Source: Flavobacteriales bacterium (lineage in GTDB: Bacteria > Bacteroidota > Bacteroidia > NS11-12g > UBA9320). Taken from it: a DNA stretch of 64,000 bases. This document shows, in pieces, positions 26,037 through 33,719 of the stretch (position 1 is its first letter; each line of letters starts with the position of its first letter). Below the pieces are notes generated by a model that was not told the origin of the DNA, made no database searches, and worked only from the letters and a program-made list of their open reading frames with translations. The stretch covers positions 41,914 to 105,913 of the forward strand of contig JACJZW010000012.1 in the NCBI GenBank assembly GCA_020635355.1, in the 5' to 3' direction. The translations under genes were made by a program, and so were the position numbers.

Positions 26037-27045
26037 GATTTTAGTTACTGGAGGTCTGGGCTACATTGGTAGTCATACCGTAACGTGTTTATCCGAAGCG
26101 GGGTATGATGTTGTGATCATCGATAATCTGTCCAACTCTATGTTAGATACACTTGATACCCTTCGGGAACTGTGTTCGGGTACCATTACCTTTTATGAGG
26201 TTGAAATGTGCCGTCAGGAGGAGTTAAATGCCGTGTTTGAAAAGCATCCGAATCTGGCTGGTGTTATCCATTTCGCAGCGTTGCTTCAGGTGAATGAATC
26301 GGTGCAACAACCGGTTCGGTATTACCGAAATAACCTGGATTCTACGTTAAATCTGATCGATGCCTGTGCGCAGTTTAAGGTATCATCGGTGGTATTCTCT
26401 TCGTCTTGCACAGTTTACGGTCAACCTGAAATGATTCCGGTAGACGAATCAGCTCCCATTGCCGAAGCGGAATCACCCTATGGCAGTACCAAGATTATGT
26501 GTGAACGCATCTTTCGGGATGCCTGTGAGGTGTTGAACTTGAATGTGTTAAGCCTTCGATATTTTAACCCTATAGGTGCGCATCCATCAGCTAAAATTGG
26601 CGAGGTGCAGCACGGTGAACCGCATCATTTGGTTCCCTATATCACTGAAACCGCTATTGGAAAGCGGGAAGTCTTAAAAGTGTTTGGAAGCGATTACGAT
26701 ACCCGGGATGGGTCGTGCATACGCGACTACATCCACGTCATGGATATTGCCGAGGCCCATGTTGCGGCCATTGGGAATCTCATTGATGGGAAAACAACCG
26801 GATTTGATCCCATCAATTTAGGAAGTGGGACCGGTCAAACGGTTATTGAGATGATCACAGCTTTTGAAGCCGCAACCGGACTATCCGTGCCGTATGTGCT
26901 GGCCGATCGGAGGCCCGGAGATGTAGAAAAGGTTTATGCCAATATTGGTAAGGCCACGTCTGTCTTGGGATGGAGGCCAACACGCGGATTAGAGGAGACC
27001 TTGAAATCGGCCTGGGTTTGGGAGCAGCGTCAGCCGGCTAATTGA
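26029..27045 (+). CDS. galE: UDP-glucose 4-epimerase
   Basis: Interconverts UDP-glucose and UDP-galactose (and possibly the N-acetyl forms). The 338-residue SDR protein has GGLGYIGSHTV at the N-terminus, HFAALLQVNESV, the SSSCTVYGQP region and the catalytic SPYGSTKIMCERI (Tyr-x3-Lys). LRYFNPIGAHPS and RDGSCIRDYIHVMDIAEAH are characteristic GalE segments. It is the last gene of the nucleotide-sugar operon and its 3' end overlaps the convergent yqgE-like gene by eight bases. Confidence 0.94.
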   Translation: MSEILVTGGLGYIGSHTVTCLSEAGYDVVIIDNLSNSMLDTLDTLRELCSGTITFYEVEMCRQEELNAVFEKHPNLAGVIHFAALLQVNESVQQPVRYYRNNLDSTLNLIDACAQFKVSSVVFSSSCTVYGQPEMIPVDESAPIAEAESPYGSTKIMCERIFRDACEVLNLNVLSLRYFNPIGAHPSAKIGEVQHGEPHHLVPYITETAIGKREVLKVFGSDYDTRDGSCIRDYIHVMDIAEAHVAAIGNLIDGKTTGFDPINLGSGTGQTVIEMITAFEAATGLSVPYVLADRRPGDVEKVYANIGKATSVLGWRPTRGLEETLKSAWVWEQRQPAN

Positions 27046-27595
27046 GCTGAGGATCAATGGGGGCATTGCTCAAATGCCGATACTTCCCACCTAATTTATC
27101 GATCAATTTCTTCCACAACCAAAGGGAATCTTCCTGAGGACTAAATATCTCATCGGCTTCAATATCCGAAACCACCCAAGCTTCGTCGTCCAACTCGCTG
27201 CGTAATTGACCTTCGCCCCATCCTGAATACCCAAGATAGAAATGCATGTGTTCTTCCAATTCCGGGTTCAGACGAAGCAACCGGAGTGCTTCATTGATGT
27301 CACCACCCCACCAGATACCGCGTCCCAATTGAAGGGAATCGGGTACCACCTGTCCGAGGTTGTGTAGGAAATGGAGCGTATTGAGTTCAACTGGTCCGCC
27401 TTGATACACCATGGCACCCGGAAGCGATTCATCCTTCAGCAACTTGTTTAACCGAATGTCGGTGGGTTGATTCACCACAAAGCCCAGGGTGCCGTGATCA
27501 TTGTGTTCGGTCAGAAATACAACCGTACGCATAAAGTTGGGATCCTGTAAAAAGGGATCTGAAATAAGTGCTGATCCGGGTTTGGGTTCTTTCAT
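27038..27595 (-). CDS. YqgE/AlgH family protein
   Basis: A 185-residue cytoplasmic protein from the ATG at 27595. The family signature is plain: KPGSALISDPFLQDPNFMRTV, the LTEHNDHGTLGFVVNQP loop, VYQGGPVELNTLHFLH and HFYLGYSGWGEGQLRSEL. YqgE/AlgH proteins are widespread and first linked to alginate regulation, but their molecular role is not established. The frame stays open far upstream (to 28270) inside the transporter gene; that extension is a shadow. It follows the transporter stop by five bases and is probably cotranscribed. Confidence 0.92.
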   Translation of the reverse strand: MKEPKPGSALISDPFLQDPNFMRTVVFLTEHNDHGTLGFVVNQPTDIRLNKLLKDESLPGAMVYQGGPVELNTLHFLHNLGQVVPDSLQLGRGIWWGGDINEALRLLRLNPELEEHMHFYLGYSGWGEGQLRSELDDEAWVVSDIEADEIFSPQEDSLWLWKKLIDKLGGKYRHLSNAPIDPQLN

Positions 27596-27600
27596 GTGGA

Positions 27601-28842
27601 TTAAGTCATCATGAGATATACATAGTAGGCAATCAGACCAATAAGCAGAACAATTCCGATCCAGGCGATGAGTCGTTTGGGAGCCGACCAAAACGAGGCA
27701 TCTGTATGTTTGTGGACCAGCATCATCCCAAGAATGGCGATTACCGGTGCAGTTAAGAACGAAATTACGGTGGCAATGTTCACCATTTGTTTCATGCTTC
27801 CGATGTGCCGGGCAAGTAAATAGACGGATCCCACCGCAATGATGGCCATGATACCATATCGCAAGGTGTTTGATTGTTTCTCTGATGAGATGGCGTTTGG
27901 GTTCCAAACACGAATGGCTTCCGTAAGGACACGAGGTACCGCATCCAGGCACGTTAAGGTGGTGCTGAACATGGTGGTAAAGGCGGCGATCGCAATGATC
28001 CAATAAGCCCAGGTGCCAAGGCTGGTAGAATACATATCGATCAATTGGCCGGCATAAACGGCACCTTTGTCCGACAATTCCTGACCGGTACCATAAATCA
28101 CATTTGCCCCGAGCATCAGAAAGCAAACGGCAAGTGCAGCCGTTCCCCAAAACCCAACTTTGAAGTCGAACAAAGTTTGCCCGAGGGTTGCTTTCGTTCC
28201 CTTGGAACGGTTGCTCTCTTCGCTCCACAGCGAATGCCAGATGGAGATGTCCAAGGGGGCCGGCATCCAACCCAGAAAGGCAATTAGAAAGAGAATGTGG
28301 GTGGAATTAGCTGGATCAAACACCGTCATGAAATCTGAAGATTTGTCGATATCCGCATAAAAGGATGCAATGAACGCAACGATGGTGGTGATGGCTAGGA
28401 TGATCATGATAACCTTCATGAGGTTATCCAGCAGACTAAATTTATTGATGGCCAAAATCCCAAAACAAATCACCAGGAGAAGCGCGCTCATTTGCCAGGG
28501 GGCAATCGAAATATTCAGTATTTTATTGGCAAGCCCGGCCGTCACAACCGTAACAGCGGCTTGAATGGTGAACATGGTCGAAATAGTCAGGAGGATAACC
28601 AAGGCCAAGGCCCATTTTCCTAAACGGGCATATCCCTGCAGTAAATTTTCACCTTTAATGGCGGTGTATCGGGGACCTAGTTCGAAGAAAGGGTATTTGA
28701 AGATGTGAGCCAGGAGAATCCCAAGGATCAGAATCCAACCATATTGCGCCCCGGCTTTGGTGGACTGCACGATGTGGGAGACACCAATGGCAGCACCGGC
28801 GTACAACAATCCCGGTCCAAGTGCCTTGAGTTTTGAAAGCAT
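27601..28842 (-). CDS. Nramp-fold transporter lacking the canonical metal motifs
   Basis: A 413-residue protein with about eleven transmembrane helices and overall Nramp similarity. The first helix reads LGPGLLYAGAAIGVSHIV where Mn/Fe Nramp proteins carry the D-P-G-N metal site, and helix 6 reads FLGWMPAPLDISIWHSLW where they carry M-P-H-N. Both metal-binding motifs are therefore changed, while MPAPLD keeps the helix break. It may carry another substrate, as some Nramp-related proteins do; a Mn/Fe role should not be assumed. The GAAIGVSH form looks like a conserved subgroup, not random decay. It precedes the yqgE-like gene by five bases. Confidence 0.82.
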   Translation of the reverse strand: MLSKLKALGPGLLYAGAAIGVSHIVQSTKAGAQYGWILILGILLAHIFKYPFFELGPRYTAIKGENLLQGYARLGKWALALVILLTISTMFTIQAAVTVVTAGLANKILNISIAPWQMSALLLVICFGILAINKFSLLDNLMKVIMIILAITTIVAFIASFYADIDKSSDFMTVFDPANSTHILFLIAFLGWMPAPLDISIWHSLWSEESNRSKGTKATLGQTLFDFKVGFWGTAALAVCFLMLGANVIYGTGQELSDKGAVYAGQLIDMYSTSLGTWAYWIIAIAAFTTMFSTTLTCLDAVPRVLTEAIRVWNPNAISSEKQSNTLRYGIMAIIAVGSVYLLARHIGSMKQMVNIATVISFLTAPVIAILGMMLVHKHTDASFWSAPKRLIAWIGIVLLIGLIAYYVYLMMT

Positions 28843-28902
28843 GAGGCTAAGATAGCGGATTCGGAGAATTCTGAATGGGATTTGGACGGAATGAGTCCGA
28901 TC

Positions 28903-30363
28903 CTAGCGTTGATCAATAAACAACTTGTCATACTCCTTCCCGGCAATCGTTTCAATGATGAGGGTGTACATACCGGTGGCAACCTGGGGGAGAAAAATTC
29001 GGTGAGAGGTGGTGGAGCAGTCGATTCGCTTTCCGGCAACATCAATCAGATATGCTTCCTTCATGGGTGTATGTGCACTCGGAAGGTGGATGACGTCATT
29101 GGCTGGATTGGGGTAGACTGAATAGCGTTTAAACGTCGGATTAGGCACCGAAGTGAATCGCCAATCGCGTTCTCCTAGTTCACAGGCGCCGGGGATTTTT
29201 AGATAGGTGCAATAAATTTCATCCTGTCTCACCGCACCAATTCCAACCAAATAATGGGCTTTGTAATAATCGAAAATCGGTGGAATCCCGATGGTAGGTA
29301 ACGAGTAAATGGTGTCGTTACTTACTTCAAAGTATTCAGATCCGCCACCATAATCAACCGCATTAAACGTGTATCGGTCACAGGTGAAATATCCTCCCAA
29401 GGGGTTGAGGGATACGAGCCATCCATTTTGATTGTCTGGGATAGTAATTCTACCTGGTTGCGGATTAATTATAGCTGAGGTGTCCTTCGTTTTAAAGGAA
29501 ATCAGACCTTTGTCTTCGTGGTGAATTGGATCATGACCTGGTCCAACCGTAGTGGATCGATAGCTGGTAGAATATTTAATGGTATTTCCATTCGTCCCTA
29601 AAAAGGAATCACGTTGATTAAACTGAATCCGATCCGGTTCATTCCGAAAACTACCCGTTGTCTCAAACACGGTGCCGGGGGTGCAAGTGAATACCTCAAA
29701 CTCGGTCATTTCCCGATACGTTTGCCAATGAACTGATGCCAATGAATCAATCGGAATGTGGCGGTAGAGCAGGTCATAAAACACCGGTGAAGAGGTTAAT
29801 CCAAAGGTTTTTTGAATCTTGACGCTGAACGATTTGCTTGATCTGGTAGCAGTAGAAAATGCGGATAGCCCAATGGTCAGGATGGAATCACCATTGTGAT
29901 TTTCAAGTGATTTAAATTTCCCTGTGAGGGTAATGGCGTCATTTTGAAAGATGGTCCATTCCATGGCAGGAAGGAATGTTTTTTGGAACAGGAGGGTATC
30001 GGCAGGTTGGTGTTTATGCTGAAAAATCAGTTCTACACGATCATCCGTTTCCATGATCTGATTTCCATAGTTGGAATTGCCCAGTAGGATATAAGCCACC
30101 CAGGCATCCGTTCGGGTTGGCGGATCATATATCGTATCCACCAATGAGAAATTAGCCAGGTTGATCAGGGCGGTATCACCGTGTTGTTCAAAATCTCGAA
30201 AATCGATGCCGGTATAGCGATAGCTGTGCTGAATGGGATTTTGATAGATCCGCAGACTATCCTTTGGGAACCAGGTCCAGTTTTGAGCACTTGATTCAAG
30301 CGCCCATCCACTCAGTAGAATGAGCGATGTTAGTCCAGTAACCAGGCGATACGATCTTGTCAT
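28903..30363 (-). CDS. T9SS type A cargo protein, paralogue 1
   Basis: A 486-residue secreted protein with signal peptide ending near ALESSAQ, followed by NWTWFPKDSLRIYQNP. The central beta-rich part has no recognised domain. Near residue 400 stands CELGERDWRFTSVPNP, and the chain ends with a type A sorting domain (YSVYPNPANDVIHLP to KEYDKLFIDQR). The immediately upstream gene is a clear tandem duplicate sharing both the WFPKDSLR opening and the CELGERDWRFTSVP segment. Six bases separate the two, so they form an operon. Function unknown. Confidence 0.85.
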   Translation of the reverse strand: MTRSYRLVTGLTSLILLSGWALESSAQNWTWFPKDSLRIYQNPIQHSYRYTGIDFRDFEQHGDTALINLANFSLVDTIYDPPTRTDAWVAYILLGNSNYGNQIMETDDRVELIFQHKHQPADTLLFQKTFLPAMEWTIFQNDAITLTGKFKSLENHNGDSILTIGLSAFSTATRSSKSFSVKIQKTFGLTSSPVFYDLLYRHIPIDSLASVHWQTYREMTEFEVFTCTPGTVFETTGSFRNEPDRIQFNQRDSFLGTNGNTIKYSTSYRSTTVGPGHDPIHHEDKGLISFKTKDTSAIINPQPGRITIPDNQNGWLVSLNPLGGYFTCDRYTFNAVDYGGGSEYFEVSNDTIYSLPTIGIPPIFDYYKAHYLVGIGAVRQDEIYCTYLKIPGACELGERDWRFTSVPNPTFKRYSVYPNPANDVIHLPSAHTPMKEAYLIDVAGKRIDCSTTSHRIFLPQVATGMYTLIIETIAGKEYDKLFIDQR

Positions 30364-30369
30364 GAGATG

Positions 30370-31797
30370 CTAGTGTTGGATCATTAGTTTGTTGATATAT
30401 ACTCCATCAGCCGCTTCCACCCAAAGGGTATAGATTCCGTTGGAAACAGATGGGAGTTCAATGCCGCTGGAGGAGTGATCACAAAACAGGATTTGTCCGG
30501 TAGGGAAAATTAATTTAATGGCGGTAATGGGAGGAAATTGATCCGGTAATTGAACGCTGGTGGAGGCTGGATTCGGATGAACCACTAACTTGTTGATGAC
30601 AGGTTGAGGCACTGAAGTAAATCGCCAATCGCGTTCTCCCAGTTCACATTCACCGGGAATTGAAAGAAAATGCCAGTTCAGAGTTGAATGATAACTATTG
30701 ATGGTTTGACTGCTATTGATAACACCCACTCCGTGCATATATTCAATATGCCAATCAACAATTTCACCTAGCGTTGGTTGTTTGAGAAGGGTATCACCTG
30801 TACGTGTAAAAAAGTATGACCCTCTCACATCATTTACAAGTACAAATCTCTCACACAAGTAGTAACCGCTGGAGGTTCGCAGACTACGATTCGGGTCATT
30901 TAACAGTTTACCAGGAATCGGGTTGTAAATTGTTGTGTCCGTAGTGTAGTTAAAACGGAAGATTGAATCATTGTGAAAAAAGGAATCCTGAACTGAGTGT
31001 GGATAGGGTGAATATTCCACATGTTGCGTGATCGCTCTAATGTCTATATTGTGAATTTCATTTGATTGTTCAAAGTGCGAGAATGAATCTCGTTCATACC
31101 AAAACGCGTAGGTCGGGTATCCTGATATTAATAATGAGCGTGTAAATTCTACAATCCTTCCACTAATCGGTCGGGTAAAACTGGAAGTACTCATTTCTTT
31201 GTAGGTTCTGAGATTTGTGGTGCTGAGATTTTCAAAACCATCAGGATGGCGAATTAAATTATATAAAATGGGTATTTGAAATATGCCTTGCTTTTTAGAG
31301 ATTTTAATGTCAAACATCTTGAACGAGTTGGTTTTTTTGTTCTGACAGGTCATTTGATAAATACGAACGGAATCACCCTCTTGCTCAATGGAACCACTAA
31401 GGTGACAAGTTACCTTTAACCAATCATTCTCCATGCACGGCAATTCTTCATTTATTGGTGCCAACTGGTGAAAATAAAAGGTGTCATGGTCAATGGATCC
31501 GCCACCAAAGCACACCAGTACGTGATTATCAACTACAATAATCTCAGACCCGAAATCAGAGTTTCTGTGTATGAAATATCTGTCTGGTGAAAGTGTATCT
31601 AATCGAGAATGATCACTCAGATCAAATATGACGGTATCACCTGAATTTCGATGATTTCGGAGGTCGATTCCAGTATAAATTTGATCATCAAAAGGGTTGA
31701 GATAAACTCTCAAACTATCCTTCGGAAACCAATCCCAATTTTGTCCAAAGGATTGAAATCCAATGGAAACAAAAAGGGCTATGAGAATGGATCTCAT
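30370..31797 (-). CDS. T9SS type A cargo protein, paralogue 2
   Basis: A 475-residue paralogue of the next gene. The signal peptide is MRSILIALFVSIGFQSFGQ, then NWDWFPKDSLRVYLNP; the late CELGERDWRFTSVPQP and the C-terminal sorting domain (LVVHPNPASTSVQLP to VYINKLMIQH) match. Between them the middle has diverged considerably, with different strand lengths. Its ATG is inside the perfect hairpin that also looks like the terminator of gap, so expression may depend on readthrough or on opening of that hairpin. The base composition is more AT-rich than gap. Function unknown. Confidence 0.85.
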   Translation of the reverse strand: MRSILIALFVSIGFQSFGQNWDWFPKDSLRVYLNPFDDQIYTGIDLRNHRNSGDTVIFDLSDHSRLDTLSPDRYFIHRNSDFGSEIIVVDNHVLVCFGGGSIDHDTFYFHQLAPINEELPCMENDWLKVTCHLSGSIEQEGDSVRIYQMTCQNKKTNSFKMFDIKISKKQGIFQIPILYNLIRHPDGFENLSTTNLRTYKEMSTSSFTRPISGRIVEFTRSLLISGYPTYAFWYERDSFSHFEQSNEIHNIDIRAITQHVEYSPYPHSVQDSFFHNDSIFRFNYTTDTTIYNPIPGKLLNDPNRSLRTSSGYYLCERFVLVNDVRGSYFFTRTGDTLLKQPTLGEIVDWHIEYMHGVGVINSSQTINSYHSTLNWHFLSIPGECELGERDWRFTSVPQPVINKLVVHPNPASTSVQLPDQFPPITAIKLIFPTGQILFCDHSSSGIELPSVSNGIYTLWVEAADGVYINKLMIQH

Positions 31798-31802
31798 AGC
31801 CC
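31771..31802 (-). terminator. Perfect hairpin plus T run between gap and the T9SS gene, overlapping the start codon
   Basis: On the minus strand GGGCTATGAGA and TCTCATAGCCC pair over 11 bases around a short loop, followed by TTTTT. It begins about 27 bases after the gap stop, the normal place for its terminator. The ATG of the next gene (31797) is in the 5' arm, so the structure would both end transcription and hide that start. Confidence 0.75.
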
Positions 31803-31828
31803 GAAGATAAATTTATTCAAAGGAAGAT

Positions 31829-32815
31829 TTATCCGATTCGTGCAATCAAATCAGCAATGCGATTGCTGTAGCCGGCTTCATTGTCGTACCATCCCATGAT
31901 CTTTACCGTGTTTTCGTGAACCATGGTACTCAAACTGTCGAAGATGCACGAGCGTGGATTTCCAACAATGTCAATGGAAACCAACGGTTCGTCGGTGTAT
32001 TCCAGGATGCCTTTCAATGGACCTTCCGAAGCCGCTTTTTTGAAAGCTGCGTTAATTTCCTCGGCAGTTGCGGGGGATTTCAAGGTGGCAACCAAATCGG
32101 TGGCTGATCCATCCGGTACGGGAACCCGCATGGCATTACCCATGAGTTTACCCTGAAGATGAGGAAGCACTAATCCTACTGCCTTGGCTGCCCCGGTACT
32201 GGTTGGGACGATGGAGTAGGCGGCAGCCCGCGCTCTTCGGAGATCCCGGTGTGGAGCATCCTGCAGATTTTGATCGGCGGTATAGGCATGAACGGTAGTC
32301 ATGAAACCAAATTCAACTCCCCAGTTGTCGTCCAGGATTTTCACCATGGGCGCCAAACAATTGGTGGTGCAGCTGGCGTTGGAGAGGATATCCGCAGAGC
32401 CGTCCAATATGTCGTCATTTACCCCGAGAACCACAGTTTTGATATCTCCCTTAGCGGGTGCAGAGATCACCACTTTTTTAGCTCCAGCTTGAAGGTGTTT
32501 GCCGGCGTTTTCGGGATCGGTAAATCGTCCGGTAGATTCCAGAACCACATCAACCTCGAGCTCACCCCATGGGAGTTGAGCCGGGTCGCGTTCTGCTGTG
32601 GCGTGAATACGCTTTCCGTTTACAATGAGGTGGTTGTCATCGGAATCAACGGTTCCGTTGAACTTGCCGTGGACAGAGTCATATTTGAGCAGGTGGGCAA
32701 GTGTGGCGTTATCGGTCAGATCATTGATCGCAACCACTTCCACATTTTCCTTTTGGAGGAGGCACTTGAATGCGAGTCGACCGATTCGGCCGAAGCCGTT
32801 AATTGCTACTTTCAT
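31829..32815 (-). CDS. gap: Glyceraldehyde-3-phosphate dehydrogenase, type I
   Basis: Glycolytic enzyme oxidising glyceraldehyde 3-phosphate to 1,3-bisphosphoglycerate. The 328-residue protein starts MKVAINGFGRIGRLAF at the ATG at 32815. The catalytic Cys149 is in SNASCTTNCLAPM and the base His is in TTVHAYTADQ. Asp32 in AINDLTD is the residue that favours NAD over NADP. An upstream in-frame ATG at 32851 would add 12 residues in front of the Rossmann strand and is less likely. A TAnnTTTG box lies just upstream. Confidence 0.97.
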   Translation of the reverse strand: MKVAINGFGRIGRLAFKCLLQKENVEVVAINDLTDNATLAHLLKYDSVHGKFNGTVDSDDNHLIVNGKRIHATAERDPAQLPWGELEVDVVLESTGRFTDPENAGKHLQAGAKKVVISAPAKGDIKTVVLGVNDDILDGSADILSNASCTTNCLAPMVKILDDNWGVEFGFMTTVHAYTADQNLQDAPHRDLRRARAAAYSIVPTSTGAAKAVGLVLPHLQGKLMGNAMRVPVPDGSATDLVATLKSPATAEEINAAFKKAASEGPLKGILEYTDEPLVSIDIVGNPRSCIFDSLSTMVHENTVKIMGWYDNEAGYSNRIADLIARIG

Positions 32816-32848
32816 AGGGTAGGATAGGTGATGATTTGGTGAGTGAAT

Positions 32849-32856
32849 CAAAGGTA
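32849..32856 (-). promoter_or_regulatory. Candidate -7 element of the gap promoter
   Basis: The minus-strand octamer TACCTTTG matches TAnnTTTG and lies about 34 bases before the gap ATG at 32815. No clear TTG is visible at the usual spacing. Confidence 0.4.
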
Positions 32857-32878
32857 AATTTTTTAAAAATTTCTTTGT

Positions 32879-32906
32879 TTGAAGATTGGAAAAATTCTTT
32901 TCTTTG
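32879..32906 (+). promoter_or_regulatory. Candidate promoter of the tRNA-Glu region
   Basis: TTG at 32879-32881, a 17-base spacer and TTTCTTTG at 32899-32906, followed by CAGCC. The -7 box differs from TAnnTTTG only in its second base. Stable-RNA promoters of Bacteroidota often end in CTTTGCAGC-like strings. It is divergent from gap and would transcribe towards the tRNA remnant and tRNA-Glu. Confidence 0.4.
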
Positions 32907-32983
32907 CAGCCTCAAAATTCCGAGATCGCGAAACGTTGTCTTGGAATGAGTAACACCGATAAGCGGAAGATGGTTTTCCATCA

Positions 32984-33093
32984 GAAGCTTCAGCGAAGGA
33001 TGGCCCCTTCCAACCTCACGGTTGACAGGGACGCTGGGTTTTTCACCCTGTCGGGTGACCAGCCGGGAGGCTGGCGGAAAGAGGGGTTCGATT
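32984..33093 (+). pseudogene. Degenerate tRNA-Glu copy
   Basis: The 27 bases at 32984-33010 are identical to 33412-33438, which cover the 5' flank and first nine bases of the intact tRNA-Glu. The 18 bases at 33076-33093 equal 33471-33488, which hold the variable loop and the 5' side of the T arm. Between them 65 bases replace 32, only partly similar (CGGTT, GGACGC, a GGGT-TTTTC-ACCC hairpin), and the 3' half of the T arm and acceptor stem is missing. It cannot fold as a tRNA. It therefore looks like a duplicated and rebuilt tRNA-Glu remnant directly in front of the GIY-YIG frame. No protein gene is evident between 32816 and 33117. Confidence 0.6.
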
Positions 33094-33117
33094 GAGAATG
33101 ACCAAACGAGACGTGAA

Positions 33118-33393
33118 ATGTATTTTGTTTACGTTCTTAAAAGTTTGAAAGATGGGTCCACCTACATTGGTATGACAACGAATCTGGAAAGAAGAGTTGT
33201 TGAACATAATGAGGGAAGAACAAAGTCCATCAAGCATAAAGTTCCATATACGCTTCATTATTATGAAGCTTATTTGGATAAGACAACCGCAAGGAAGAGA
33301 GAGATTAAGTTGAAGTAGAGCGGTTATGAAAAAGAAAAGTTGTTTGAACGCTTGTTTAGAGCGGAAAACACAGAAAATACTGCCGGTGAGTGA
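33118..33393 (+). pseudogene. GIY-YIG endonuclease interrupted by TAG
   Basis: From the ATG at 33118 the frame encodes MYFVYVLKSLKDGSTYIG, the UvrC-like GIY-YIG core of small (80-95 residue) stand-alone endonucleases, with the catalytic Arg in NLERRVVEHNEG and the late segment LHYYEAYLDKTTARKREI. An in-frame TAG at 33316-33318 stops it after 66 residues. Beyond it, the same frame continues SGYEKEKLFERLF, which is the normal C-terminal helix of this family, and ends with TGA at 33391. One point mutation therefore separates it from a full-length gene. The truncated form (33118-33318) may still be translated. Upstream extension to 33022 is tRNA remnant, not protein. Confidence 0.75.
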
Positions 33394-33429
33394 CGGATGT
33401 TTGGAACATCTGAAGCTTCAGCGAAGGAT

Positions 33430-33501
33430 GGCCCCTTCGTCTATCGGTTAGGACGCCAGGTTTTCATCCTGGAAAGAGGGGTTCGATTCCCCTAGGGGCT
33501 A
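33430..33501 (+). tRNA. tRNA-Glu (anticodon TTC)
   Basis: A 72-base cloverleaf. The acceptor stem pairs GGCCCCT with AGGGGCT (G1-T72 wobble) and the discriminator is A73. The anticodon arm is CCAGG-TTTTCAT-CCTGG, giving anticodon TTC, and the T arm is GAGGGGTTCGATTCCCCT with its TTCGATT loop. CCA is not encoded. It is followed within ten bases by a terminator. Confidence 0.95.
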
Positions 33502-33510
33502 CTTAAGGAG

Positions 33511-33541
33511 AAGTGTCGTCAACATTGGCGACACTTTTTTC
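33511..33541 (+). terminator. Rho-independent terminator of tRNA-Glu
   Basis: AAGTGTCG and CGACACTT form a perfect 8-base stem with a 10-base loop, followed by TTTTTT. It starts nine bases after the tRNA end. Confidence 0.88.
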
Positions 33542-33719
33542 GTTTAATGCCTTTTGGGTCTCAAATTAACAACGAGTTGTGAGAATCCTTTTAGCGACAT
33601 AAATGTTCGAAATTTGGGATATTGGGGGTGGGCAAATTTTGGGGGTGATTTCCAACATTGCGTGTGGTATGGGAAAGAACACAATAGTTTTTTCAGAAAC
33701 AGGAAAAAATTTTAACAGT

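Noticed and set aside
27596..28270. Upstream extension of the YqgE-like frame to 28270
   Set aside because: It lies inside the Nramp-like gene in another phase, has a His/Cys-rich low-quality composition, and YqgE homologues begin at the ATG at 27595.
33022..33117. Longer N-terminus for the GIY-YIG protein
   Set aside because: The extra residues are translated tRNA remnant; the family starts at MYFVYVLKS.
33603..33719. N-terminal extension of the AT-rich orphan gene
   Set aside because: Glycine-rich start unlike the rest; a better ATG with an A/G-rich leader is at 33720.
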